Below are positions 16,568 through 26,232 of a stretch of DNA of 64,000 bases, one piece after another. The notes under the pieces are model-generated. The model had not been told where the DNA came from and did not search any database. It saw only the letters and a program-made list of their open reading frames with translations. Where the stretch lies: positions 8,246,001-8,310,000 of the forward strand of contig NZ_CP108046.1 of NCBI RefSeq assembly GCF_041435115.1, written 5' to 3'. The DNA is from Streptomyces sp. NBC_00289. Its GTDB lineage: Bacteria > Actinomycetota > Actinomycetes > Streptomycetales > Streptomycetaceae. Numbering within the stretch: the stretch's first letter is position 1; each line of letters starts with the position of its first letter. The translations under genes were made by a program, and so were the position numbers.

Positions 16568-17893
16568 ATGAGCACCCCCCTGCTGCTCCTCGGAGCGGCC
16601 CTCCTGTTGATCCTCGCCAACGGCTTCTTCGTGGCGGCCGAGTTCGGCCTGGTCACCGTCGAAGCCACGGACGCCGAGCGGGCCGCCGCCCAGGGCGACC
16701 GACGGGCCCGTACGGTCGTCGAGTCCCTCAAGGAGCTGTCCTTCCAGCTCTCCGGCACCCAGCTCGGCATCACCATCACCTCCCTGGTGGTCGGCATGCT
16801 CGCCGAGCCGGCGCTCGCCGAACTGCTGCGCGGCCCGTTCAGCGCGGCCGGCGTCCCCCGGGGAGCCGTCTCCGGTGTCGCTGTGGTCGTCGGCATGCTG
16901 CTCGCCTCCGCCGTGCAGATGGTGATCGGCGAACTCGTGCCCAAGAACTGGGCGGTGTCCAAACCGATGCAGGTCGCGCGTTTCGTCGCCGGCCCGCAGC
17001 ACGCCTTCGCCCGCCTGTTCCGGCCGGTGATCGCCGCGCTGAACGCCGTCGCCAACCGACTGGTCCGCGCCCTGGGCGTCGAACCCGCCGACGAGCTGGC
17101 CTCCGCCCGCACCCCCGGCGAACTCGTCTCCCTGGCCCGGCACTCCGCACAGGCCGGCACCCTGGAACAGGACACCGCGGACCTCTTCGTACGGACGCTG
17201 TCGCTGGCCGAGCTGACCGCGCAGCACGTCATGACCCCGCGGGTGAAGGTCAGCGCCCTGCAGTCCTCCGCCACCGCCGAGGACGTGGTCAACCTGACCC
17301 GCGCCACCGGCCTGTCCCGCTTCCCCGTCTACCGGGAGAAGATCGACGAGATCGTCGGCATGGTCCATCTGAAGGACGCCCTGGCGATCCCCTCGCGTGA
17401 CCGGCTGCGCACTCCGGTCGGACGCATCGCCCGCCCGGCGCTGCTGGTGCCCGAGACGCTCCCGGTGCAGCCGCTGCTCGCGCGGCTGCGCAGCGAACAG
17501 CCCATCGCCGTCGTCGTCGACGAGTACGGCGGCACGGCCGGAGTGGTCACACTGGAGGACATCGTCGAGGAGATCGTCGGCGAGGTCCGTGACGAGCACG
17601 ACGGCCAGGACGTGCCCGAACTCGCCGCAGCCCCGCCGGACGACGGCCGCCTCGCCTGGGACGCCGACGGCAGCTGCCGCGTCGACATCCTCCGGCGCAT
17701 CGGCCTCGACGTGCCCGAGGGCCCCTACGAGACGGTCGCCGGCCTGGTCGCCGACCTGCTGGGCCGGATCCCGGCCGTCGGCGACCGGGCCGAGCTGCCC
17801 GGCTGGCGGCTGTCCGTGCGCCAGGTCGGCCACTACCGCGCCGAGCGGGTCCGCGTCGTGCGGACGGCACCCGTCCTGGAGGCGTCCCGATGA
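16568..17893 (+). CDS. CNNM/CorC-type transporter (hemolysin family protein), first copy
   Basis: The 441-residue protein has an N-terminal CNNM transmembrane domain (residues 1-~200; signature LANGFFVAAEFGLVTV and MVIGELVPKNWAV). Two CBS domains follow (~210-335: MTPRVKVSAL with GLSRFPVYREKIDEIVG, then IAVVVDEYGGTAGVVTLEDIVEEIVGEV), and a C-terminal CorC_HlyC domain (~350-430). Such proteins move or sense Mg2+ or Co2+ and bind ATP-Mg at the CBS pair. It overlaps the second copy by 4 bp (ATGA). Confidence 0.93.
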   Translation: MSTPLLLLGAALLLILANGFFVAAEFGLVTVEATDAERAAAQGDRRARTVVESLKELSFQLSGTQLGITITSLVVGMLAEPALAELLRGPFSAAGVPRGAVSGVAVVVGMLLASAVQMVIGELVPKNWAVSKPMQVARFVAGPQHAFARLFRPVIAALNAVANRLVRALGVEPADELASARTPGELVSLARHSAQAGTLEQDTADLFVRTLSLAELTAQHVMTPRVKVSALQSSATAEDVVNLTRATGLSRFPVYREKIDEIVGMVHLKDALAIPSRDRLRTPVGRIARPALLVPETLPVQPLLARLRSEQPIAVVVDEYGGTAGVVTLEDIVEEIVGEVRDEHDGQDVPELAAAPPDDGRLAWDADGSCRVDILRRIGLDVPEGPYETVAGLVADLLGRIPAVGDRAELPGWRLSVRQVGHYRAERVRVVRTAPVLEASR

Positions 17894-18978
17894 GCGTGCT
17901 CCAACTCCTGTTCGCCGCCCTGCTCGTCCTGGCCAACGGCTTCTTCGTCGGCGCCGAGTTCGCGCTCGTCTCCGTGCGCCGCAGCCAGATCGAACCGCTC
18001 GGCACCGCCCGGGCCCGGCAGGTCCTGCACGGCCTGGAGCGGCTGCCGCAGATGATGGCGGCCGCCCAGTTCGGCATCACCGTCTGCTCGCTGACCCTGG
18101 GCGCGGTGGCCGAGCCGACGGTCGCCCGGCTGCTGGAGCCGGTCTTCGAGTGGATGCACCTGCCGCACGGGATGATCCACCCGCTCGGCTACGTCGTCGC
18201 GCTCGCCGCGGTCGTGTTCTTCCACCTCGTGATCGGCGAGATGGTGCCGAAGAACCTGGCGATGGCGGCGCCCGAGAAGGTCGCGCTGTGGCTCAGCCCC
18301 GGCCTGGTCGCCTTCGCCCGCCTGTGCCGCCCCATCACGGTGGCCCTCGGCGCCTGCGCCCAGGGCATCCTGCGGCTCTTCCGGGTGGAGCTCAGGGACG
18401 AGGTCGAGGCGGTCTTCACCAGCGAACAGCTCAACCGGCTGGTGGAGGACTCCGGCCAGGCCGGTCTGCTCGACCCCGAGGAGCAGGAACGCCTGGAGGA
18501 CGCCCTGGAGCTGGGCTCCCGCCCGGTGACCGACGTGCTGCTGACCCGCGAGTCGCTGGTGACGGTCAGTCCCTCGGTCACTCCGGGACAGATCGTCGAG
18601 CTCACCGCCCGCACCGGGTACTCCCGCTTCCCGGTGGCCGCGGAGAACGGCGGCGCCTTCATGGGCTACCTGCACGTGAAGGACGTACTCGACCAGGAGG
18701 ACTCCGAGCGGGCGGTGCCGCAGCAGCTGTGGCGGCCCATGACGACCCTCCGCTCCGAACTCCCGCTGGACGACGCCCTGACGGTCATGCGCCGGGCCGC
18801 CACCCATCTGGCGCAGGTCGCGGACGCGTCCGGGAAGGTGCTGGGGCTCGTGGCCCTGGAGGACGTACTGGAGCTGCTGGTCGGCGAGGTGCGCGATCCG
18901 GCGCACCGGGAGACGCCCGAGGTGCGGGTGACGGAGCCGCGGGCCAGCGGGGCTCCCGAGGAGGCGCTGGCCGGCTGA
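17890..18978 (+). CDS. CNNM/CorC-type transporter, second copy, lacking the C-terminal CorC domain
   Basis: The 362-residue partner of the preceding gene has the same CNNM membrane domain (LANGFFVGAEFALVSVRR and LVIGEMVPKNLAMAAPEKVAL) and two CBS domains (TRTGYSRFPVAAENGGAFMG-like and LGLVALEDVLELLVGEV). It stops where the first copy goes on into CorC_HlyC, and its CBS2 loop lacks the VVDEYGG motif (QVADASGKVLG instead). Translation coupling and the domain difference suggest a heteromer with the first copy. The Pro/Ala-rich tail after residue 340 looks unstructured. Confidence 0.92.
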   Translation: MSVLQLLFAALLVLANGFFVGAEFALVSVRRSQIEPLGTARARQVLHGLERLPQMMAAAQFGITVCSLTLGAVAEPTVARLLEPVFEWMHLPHGMIHPLGYVVALAAVVFFHLVIGEMVPKNLAMAAPEKVALWLSPGLVAFARLCRPITVALGACAQGILRLFRVELRDEVEAVFTSEQLNRLVEDSGQAGLLDPEEQERLEDALELGSRPVTDVLLTRESLVTVSPSVTPGQIVELTARTGYSRFPVAAENGGAFMGYLHVKDVLDQEDSERAVPQQLWRPMTTLRSELPLDDALTVMRRAATHLAQVADASGKVLGLVALEDVLELLVGEVRDPAHRETPEVRVTEPRASGAPEEALAG

Positions 18979-19005
18979 CGCGCCGGGGCGGGGGCGCGGG
19001 ACGCG

Positions 19006-20871
19006 TCAGGTCGTCGACGGATCCTGCGGTCCCCGCCCCGACAGCACCTCGCCGTAGGCCTGCATCAGGTCGGCCAGGCGGAGTGTGGAGAGGTCGTCGC
19101 GGGACAGCGCGCCCGGGTACATCGACAGCCGCAGGTCCCGGTACGCACAGCTCTTCTCGTACAGGGTGCGCAGGAACCGCCCGTTGCCCAGCTCGTCGAT
19201 CCAGCCCTGGTCGACCACGTGACCGGCGATCGAGCGCAGCTCGTCGAGCGCCTCCTCGTCCCACGCGTCGCCGTTGTCGGCGGCCAGCACCTCGCCGATC
19301 GAGGTGAGTTCGAGGGGGCGGTACGACGGGAAGTCGACCCGGGTGGTGAAGCGGGAGGAGAGACCGGGGTTGGCGGCCAGCAGACGGTCCATGCCCTCCG
19401 GATAGCCGGCCAGGATCACCACGAGGTGGTCGCGGTTGTCCTCCGCCCGCTTCAGCAGCACCTGCAGGGCCTCGTCGCCGTACGCGTCGCCCTTGCCGTA
19501 GCCGGTGTTGGAGAGGGAGTAGGCCTCGTCGACGAAGAGCACGCCGCCGAGCGCGGAGTCGATCAGCTCGTTGGCCTTCACGGCGGTCTGCCCCAGATAC
19601 TCGCCCACCAGATCCGCCCGCTGCGCCTCCACGAGATGGTCTCCGCCGAGCAGTCCGAGGGCGTAGAAGACGCGGCCCAGGATGCGGGCGACGGTGGTCT
19701 TGCCCGTGCCGGAGGGGCCGGAGAAGACGAAGTGCCGTTTCGGCGGCTGGACCGGCAGACCCTGTCCGGTACGCAGCCGGGCCATGTTCAACTGCGCGGA
19801 CAGGGCCTTCACCTGGCGCTTCACGGGCTCCAGGCCCACCATCCGCTCCAGCTCGGCGAGTGCCTCCTCGAGTAACGCGGGATCGGTGGGCCCGGCGGGC
19901 AGCTGCTGCACGGGCACGACGTTCTTCTCGCGCACCGCCGGGTCGGTGACCGAGGGCAGGGGAGCGGCCGGCGGCAGCTCGGGCTCGGTGAACCGCAGGT
20001 CCCGCCCTTCGGAGCCGAAGAGCGGGTCGAGACCGTCCGGGGCGTCCAGCGCGTCCTGTCCGATCCCGGTGAGCGCGATCGCCGCGAAGTCGGCGGAGTC
20101 CTCGTAGCCGTCACCCTCGGCGATCGCGGCGAGCCGGGCCGAGGTGTCCATGAAGGCCGGGTCGACGCGGTGCACCGCCCGGTACAGGGGGAGGGCGGCC
20201 GCACTGCGGCCGGTGCCCTCGTGCGCCCGCGCCAGCCAGTAGCGCAGCTCCTTGCGCTGCGGCTGCTCGCTGCGGCAGCGCATCAGGGCCGCCGACAGAA
20301 GTGGTTCGGCCTGTCCGTACGTCTCCAGGCGGACCCGGGCCATGCCGCCGAACAGGCCCGCCTCGATCCCGAGCATGGGGTCGTCGAGCAGCGGATCGGT
20401 GTGCCGGACCAACTGCTCCCAGTCCTTGACCAGATAGGCGCGGCAGGCGTGCAGGAAGCGGACCTGGTGGTCGGTGTCCACCGGCGGCAGCCCGGCCAGG
20501 GCCCGGTCCAGTTCCGGGACGTGCCGGCCGTCCAGCCAGTGGGAGGCGTGGGCGAGCAGCAGATCGCGCGGGGTCTCCAGGACCGGTTGCACCCACCAGC
20601 CCAGCCAGTACCAGGAGTTGAGGGAGCGGCGGTGCCGGGCGCGTTGTTCGCCGAACCGCTCCCGGTGCCGGAACATCCTGAGCAGCGCGGTCGTCGTGTC
20701 GACGCGCAGCGCGTGCAGACCGAGCCAGCCGTCGGCCATCCCGGGATCGATCCGGACCGCGGCCCGGAACTCCTCCTCCGCCTGCGGATAGGCGCCCATC
20801 GTGTAGGCGTCCACACCCCGCAGCCAGGCGAGGTCGGCCGGGGCCTCGGGGCCCTGCGTGCCGAAGTCCAT
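19006..20871 (-). CDS. EccA/CbbX-like AAA+ ATPase with N-terminal TPR region
   Basis: The 621-residue protein has an N-terminal helical-repeat part (residues ~15-300, e.g. DAYTMGAYPQAEEEFRAAVRIDPGMADGWLGLHAL) and a C-terminal AAA+ domain of the CbbX/SpoVK type: Walker A GPSGTGKTT near 390, Walker B GVLFVDEAYSL, sensor ILAGYPEGMDRLLAANPGLSSRF with arginine finger. Two-part layout and length are like EccA of type VII secretion, but no other ecc gene is nearby. ATG 20871 is preferred for GGGGGA just upstream. GTG 20883 would add four residues. Confidence 0.88.
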   Translation of the reverse strand: MDFGTQGPEAPADLAWLRGVDAYTMGAYPQAEEEFRAAVRIDPGMADGWLGLHALRVDTTTALLRMFRHRERFGEQRARHRRSLNSWYWLGWWVQPVLETPRDLLLAHASHWLDGRHVPELDRALAGLPPVDTDHQVRFLHACRAYLVKDWEQLVRHTDPLLDDPMLGIEAGLFGGMARVRLETYGQAEPLLSAALMRCRSEQPQRKELRYWLARAHEGTGRSAAALPLYRAVHRVDPAFMDTSARLAAIAEGDGYEDSADFAAIALTGIGQDALDAPDGLDPLFGSEGRDLRFTEPELPPAAPLPSVTDPAVREKNVVPVQQLPAGPTDPALLEEALAELERMVGLEPVKRQVKALSAQLNMARLRTGQGLPVQPPKRHFVFSGPSGTGKTTVARILGRVFYALGLLGGDHLVEAQRADLVGEYLGQTAVKANELIDSALGGVLFVDEAYSLSNTGYGKGDAYGDEALQVLLKRAEDNRDHLVVILAGYPEGMDRLLAANPGLSSRFTTRVDFPSYRPLELTSIGEVLAADNGDAWDEEALDELRSIAGHVVDQGWIDELGNGRFLRTLYEKSCAYRDLRLSMYPGALSRDDLSTLRLADLMQAYGEVLSGRGPQDPSTT

Positions 20872-21301
20872 CACGTCCCCCACAAACCGTGCCCCCGTGG
20901 TTCACCACCCGACTGTCGTCCGGCGGCCGCCTTGGTCCAACGACTGTGTCGTGGACCGGAGTTGCAACGGTGCGCAGAGCAGTCGTCCGTAGGCCGCACC
21001 GAGGGCATCGTACCTGCGGTAGTTCGCCCGCCGAAGGGTGCCGCACAGCCCGTTTGACGAGGTGGGAGCAGATGGGGCGCATCGCGTGTGGTCACCGAGG
21101 GTGAGCGGATCGCGCCGTACGGCACCCGGAAAAGGGGCCGGGAGCAGAACGAAGCCCCCGATCACGGGGGAACAACCGGGGGCTTCGCGACTGAGGGCGG
21201 CCTCGAACGGCCGCACATTCAGAACGTAAGACCTGTACGGCCCCACGGTCAAGCCGAGTTGAAGCACTCCGGGAAGTTGTCCCGCAAGGCCCTTCACCAG
21301 T
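20872..21301. other. 430-bp gap with a bidirectional terminator-like hairpin
   Basis: The perfect stem GAAGCCCCCG (21151-21160) and CGGGGGCTTC (21177-21186) is the only clear structure. It has no T-run on the plus side and could end transcription either way. No tRNA fold and no credible gene was found. The left part (20884-21060) should contain the promoter of the ATPase gene on the minus strand. Confidence 0.5.
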
Positions 21302-21958
21302 TCAGCACATTGCCGATGGCCCGTCACCCTGTGTGAGTGACTGGTCCGGGCCAACGGTCCCGGCAGGCCCCTCGAGCACCTCGTATCCCTCGCCGAACTG
21401 TCGTACCAGAAGGTCGGCGAAGGGTCGGGAGGGGTCGACGGCGAAGTGCTCGCGTTCCGCCCGGACCCAGCCGTCCCAGAAGTCCCGCTGCTCCTCCCCG
21501 TCCCGCAGCCGTCCGCGCGTCCACGCCTCCTCGGGCGACAGCTCCAGCCACAGCAGACGCGCCAGGTGCGGGCGCAGGGCGCGGCGGCCCGCGCCGACTC
21601 CCTCCACCAGCACCACCGGCGCGGGCGGCAGGGCGCGGGGCGCCCCGAAGCGGCGGCCGTGCCAGTCGTAGGGGGCGTAGCGCGCGTTTGCGCCGCGGCC
21701 GAACGGTTCGATCACCTGGGCCAGCAGCCGGCCGGTCCAGTCGAACGGTTCGTCGTGGCTGGCGATGTCGTCGAGGTGCAGCACCGGCGCGTCGTCCAGG
21801 GCCCGGGCCAGCCGTCCGGCGAACGTCGACTTCCCGGAGCCCGCGTGCCCGTCGACGCCGATCAGACGGACCGGGCCGCAGGACGGGGGCAGCCGGCGGA
21901 GCCGGGCGGCGAGGTCGTGAATGGCTGGTCCCGGGAGCGTGAGGGGAGTGGTGCGTAT
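21302..21958 (-). CDS. Uridine kinase-like P-loop kinase, start codon unclear
   Basis: The open frame encodes a ~215-residue kinase of the uridine/AAA-18 type: LIGVDGHAGSGKSTFAGRLARAL (Walker A), VLHLDDIASHDEPFDWTGRL (substrate lid with DD), VVLVEGVGAGRRALRPHLARLLWLEL (Walker B-like) and RDGEEQRDFWDGWVRAEREHF. No in-frame ATG, GTG or TTG lies between the upstream frame and the P-loop. The first canonical start is GTG 21784, after the P-loop, which would give a useless protein. ATA at 21958, where a family-like RIRTTPLTLPG begins, may be a mutated ATG. The boundary given here is a best guess from homology. Confidence 0.65.
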   Translation of the reverse strand: MRTTPLTLPGPAIHDLAARLRRLPPSCGPVRLIGVDGHAGSGKSTFAGRLARALDDAPVLHLDDIASHDEPFDWTGRLLAQVIEPFGRGANARYAPYDWHGRRFGAPRALPPAPVVLVEGVGAGRRALRPHLARLLWLELSPEEAWTRGRLRDGEEQRDFWDGWVRAEREHFAVDPSRPFADLLVRQFGEGYEVLEGPAGTVGPDQSLTQGDGPSAMC

Positions 21959-22073
21959 GCGGGAACATTCTAGTGGCGGGGGAGGCCGGGCCCGGGTGAC
22001 GGGCCGGGCGACGGTCCCGCGGCGGCGCCCGGCGGTGGCCGCCGTGCCCGCCGGCCCCGCAGCAGGTCATGCC

Positions 22074-22089
22074 AGTGGTCCAGACCCAT
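22074..22089. promoter_or_regulatory. DasR-like site upstream of the C39-type peptidase gene
   Basis: AGTGGTCCAGACCCAT matches the DasR consensus A(G/C)TGGTCTAGACCA(G/C)T at 13 of 16 positions. It lies about 140 bp before the peptidase start. The match is imperfect on the right half. Confidence 0.35.
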
Positions 22090-22227
22090 ATTCGTTGGCG
22101 TGGCATGGGTCGAAGTGCTGGCAGGAGCATGCCTCTGCGGCCATAGTTGGCCCACCACCGCGCATCCGCCGGTGCGGCACCACGATTGGACCTGCCCCGA
22201 CTCGGACACCTGGGAGTCATTCCGCCC

Positions 22228-23601
22228 ATGAGCAGAGCCGAACAGCCGTCCCGTAGAACCGTTCTGACCGTCGCGGTCGCCGCGGCGGTGGCCACAGGCG
22301 CGGCCCCGGCGGCCGCCGCGACCAGGCCCGGCGTCGCCACCGACGCCGCGGACCCGGCGCGGACCCCGGACCGCCTGGTCGACAACCGCGCCTGGATCAC
22401 GTACGCCGACTGGCGCGGCGGGGCCGCCGAGGGCACCCGGGCCCGCGCGGGCGCCCGCCCCGGCCTGGAGCTCGGCACGCCCGCCGGCACCGCCGACTAC
22501 ACCGACCCGCACACCGGCACGACCGCCACCTGGGCGTACGGAACCTGGACCTCCCCCGTCCACCGACTCGCCGTTCCCGCCACCGAGGTCATCGCCTCGT
22601 GGAACGCCCACACGCCGGCCGGTACCTGGATCCAGGTCGAACTGCAGGGCACGTACTCCGACGGCACGGACACGCCGTGGTACGTGATGGGCCGCTGGGC
22701 GTCCGGGGACCAGGACATCAGGCGCACCTCCGTGGACGACCAGACGGACGGCAAGAGCACCATCTGGACGGACACCTTCTCCATCGACGACGCCACCACC
22801 GGCCTGCGCCTGGCCTCGTACCGGCTGCGGCTCACGCTGTACCGCAAGCCCGGCACCAAGCTCACGCCCACCGTCTGGCGGCTGGGCGCGATGGGCTCCG
22901 ACGTTCCCGACCGCTTCACGGTCCCGGCCTCCGCACCCGCCCTCGCCGGGGAACTCCGCGTGCCGCGCTACTCGCAGGAGATCCACAAGGGTCAGTACCC
23001 CGAGTACGACAACGGCGGCGAGGCCTGGTGCAGTCCGACCTCCTCGCAGATGATCATCGAGTACTGGGGCGGGCTGCTCACCCCGGAGCAGCTCTCCTGG
23101 GTCGACCCCTCGTACGCCGACCCGCAGGTGTGCCACGCCGCCCGGTACACCTATGACTTCCAGTACGCGGGCTGCGGCAACTGGCCGTTCAACGCCGCCT
23201 ACGCGGCCACCTTCAAGGGCCTGCAGGGCGTGGTCACGCGGCTCGGCTCGCTCACCGATCTGGAGACGCTGATCGCGGCCGGTATCCCGGCCATAACGTC
23301 CCAGTCGTTCCTCAAGGAGGAGCTCACGGGGGCGGGTTACGGCACCTCCGGCCACCTGATGACGGTGATCGGCTTCACCGCGGACGGCGACGTCATCGCC
23401 AACGACCCGGCCTCGGAGAGCGACGCGGCGGTCCGCCGGGTCTACAAGCGGTCCGAGTGGGAGAACATCTGGCTCAGGACCAAGCGGTACAACGCCTCCG
23501 GCAAGGTCGTCTCCGGCACCGGCGGCGTCTGCTACCTGTACTTCCCGGCGCATCCGACCCCGCGCCAGCGCAAGGCGCTCGCGGCGGTGGGCGTGCGCTG
23601 A
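22228..23601 (+). CDS. Secreted C39-like peptidase (Peptidase_C39_2), Tat signal
   Basis: The 457-residue protein starts MSRAEQPSRRTVLTVAVAAAVATGAAPAAAA, a twin-Arg (SRRTVL) signal with Ala-X-Ala cleavage near residue 32. Residues ~60-240 form a beta-rich region without a name. Residues ~250-445 are a papain-like C39_2 domain with the active Cys in GGEAWCSPTSSQMIIEYWG, the His in GTSGHLMTVIGF and the Asn/Asp in ANDPAS. It should act on peptides outside the cell. ATG 22228 is chosen because the longer frame from 22147 adds 27 residues before the signal. Confidence 0.87.
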   Translation: MSRAEQPSRRTVLTVAVAAAVATGAAPAAAATRPGVATDAADPARTPDRLVDNRAWITYADWRGGAAEGTRARAGARPGLELGTPAGTADYTDPHTGTTATWAYGTWTSPVHRLAVPATEVIASWNAHTPAGTWIQVELQGTYSDGTDTPWYVMGRWASGDQDIRRTSVDDQTDGKSTIWTDTFSIDDATTGLRLASYRLRLTLYRKPGTKLTPTVWRLGAMGSDVPDRFTVPASAPALAGELRVPRYSQEIHKGQYPEYDNGGEAWCSPTSSQMIIEYWGGLLTPEQLSWVDPSYADPQVCHAARYTYDFQYAGCGNWPFNAAYAATFKGLQGVVTRLGSLTDLETLIAAGIPAITSQSFLKEELTGAGYGTSGHLMTVIGFTADGDVIANDPASESDAAVRRVYKRSEWENIWLRTKRYNASGKVVSGTGGVCYLYFPAHPTPRQRKALAAVGVR

Positions 23602-23749
23602 GCCGAGCGGACGCGACGCACACGGCCCCCGGTCTCCCGGGGGCCGTATCCGTGTGACCTAAGTCTCGGCCGCAAAAGCCGCTCCCGGTGGCAAGGTGGA
23701 CAGATCGGTGGGGGGAGTCCACCAGTACCTCCGAGATCAGCGAGACGCC

Positions 23750-23890
23750 ATGACCGCACACTCAGCCACCGCCGCAAGCGCCCGCACCGGCGGCCCCCGG
23801 GACGAGGGCCCGAAGGTCCTCGAGCACGTCGTGGGATGGACCCTCGTCGTGGTGATCGCGATGCTCGTGGCCCAGCTCGGCCTGCTGTGA
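23750..23890 (+). CDS. Small membrane protein (46 aa)
   Basis: ATG 23750 (MTAHSATAASARTGG) gives a short polar head and one membrane helix (VVGWTLVVVIAMLVAQLGLL) at the C-terminus. The longer frame from 23696 is less likely. A related ORF in the same place is expected in relatives, between the peptidase and the TetR gene, but I do not recognise the family. Its stop is 65 bp before the TetR start. Confidence 0.6.
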   Translation: MTAHSATAASARTGGPRDEGPKVLEHVVGWTLVVVIAMLVAQLGLL

Positions 23891-23955
23891 CCTGACCCAT
23901 ACCCGACCTGCCATACTGCGGATGTCCCGCCGCCCGTTGGAGACCAGGGTCTGAA

Positions 23956-24615
23956 TTGAATATCAGCCAAGAGCGCGACGTCGCACGCCCCCGGGCGCGC
24001 GGCACCGAGCGTTCGGCCGCGCGACGCGCCGAACTCATCTCCATCGGGCGGAAGTTGTTCGCCGACATCTCCTACGACGCACTGTCGATGGACGACATCG
24101 CGCGGCAGGCCCACGTGGCCAAGGGGCTGATCTACTACTACTTCCAGTCCAAGCGCGGCTACTACCTGGCGATCATCCAGGACTCCGTCGCCGACCTGGT
24201 CACCTACGCGTCGAGCGGCATCGAACTGCAGCAGGTGGACCGGGTCCACCGCACCATCGACAGCTATCTGCGCTACGCCGAGCACAACCAGGCCGCCTAC
24301 CGCACGATCGTCAGCGGGGGCGTCGGCTTCGACACCGAGGTGCACGCCATCCGGGACGGCGTGCGCGAGGCGATCGTCGCGACCATCGCCGAAGGTGCCT
24401 ACGGCCGCACCGACATCACCCCGCCGGCCCGCGTGGGCCTGCTCGCCTGGGTGTGCAGCGTCGAGGGCGCCACCCTCGACTGGATCGATCGCCAGGACCT
24501 GTCCCGCGAGACGCTGTGCGATCTGCTGGTCAAGATGCTCGGCGGCGCGATGCGCGCCATCGAGGAGATGGACCCCGCCTTCCCCGCCCCGGCGCCGGCC
24601 CGCCGCGACGGCTGA
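23956..24615 (+). CDS. TetR-family regulator
   Basis: The 219-residue protein has a TetR N-terminal helix-turn-helix (residues ~22-70: RAELISIGRKLFADISYDALSMDDIARQAHVAKGLIYYYFQSKRGYYLAII) and a helical ligand domain. TTG 23956 (first residues NISQERDVARPRARG) is the only start ahead of the HTH. Its ligand and targets cannot be read from sequence. It is convergent with the chitinase gene (54 bp between stops), so it is unlikely to control that gene by location alone. Confidence 0.88.
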   Translation: MNISQERDVARPRARGTERSAARRAELISIGRKLFADISYDALSMDDIARQAHVAKGLIYYYFQSKRGYYLAIIQDSVADLVTYASSGIELQQVDRVHRTIDSYLRYAEHNQAAYRTIVSGGVGFDTEVHAIRDGVREAIVATIAEGAYGRTDITPPARVGLLAWVCSVEGATLDWIDRQDLSRETLCDLLVKMLGGAMRAIEEMDPAFPAPAPARRDG

Positions 24616-24668
24616 CGGCAAGGGGCGGAGGCTCGTGGTCCCCCGCCCCAGGTCCCCCGTGGGTCCGC

Positions 24669-25901
<1,233 letters not shown>

Positions 25902-25972
25902 CAGGTGTCTCCTCGTGGGGGAGAGGGGAACGCGCGCTGATTGGCATGAACGCGGTCATGCGGTTGGCCGGA

Positions 25973-26013
25973 ACCCTAGGAGGACTAGACCAGTACGTCA
26001 ATGGTTCGGACCA
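25973..26013 (-). promoter_or_regulatory. Chitinase promoter with two GGT-N5-ACC-type repeats
   Basis: On the minus strand, TTGACG (26001-25996), a 17-bp spacer and TAGGGT (25978-25973) are overlapped by repeats GGACTAGACCA (25982-25992) and GGTTCGGACCA (26003-26013), 21 bp apart. This is the known layout of Streptomyces chitinase promoters, whose direct repeats mediate chitin induction and glucose repression. Confidence 0.8.
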
Positions 26014-26232
26014 ATCCGGTCTCCCGGACGGCTCCTCGGGCCTTACCTGAAGTAAGCGGTCGTTAACTGGTGACGGGGTGCGTCCGATCGGGCATACTCA
26101 CTGCGCACAGCCGCTGGTCAGCAGCTTCCGAGACCCGGGAGTGCGAGCATCGGCCGGCACGAGAGACCCGGCGGCGCCGCCCCCACCCGAAGGGCCCGTC
26201 CGCCCGTGCCCGACAGGGAGGAGAGCGTCGCC

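Noticed and set aside
21151..21260. tRNA-like or small RNA gene after the GAAGCCCCCG hairpin
   Set aside because: No T-arm GGTTCGA, acceptor stem or CCA-compatible fold can be drawn. Only the hairpin is supported.
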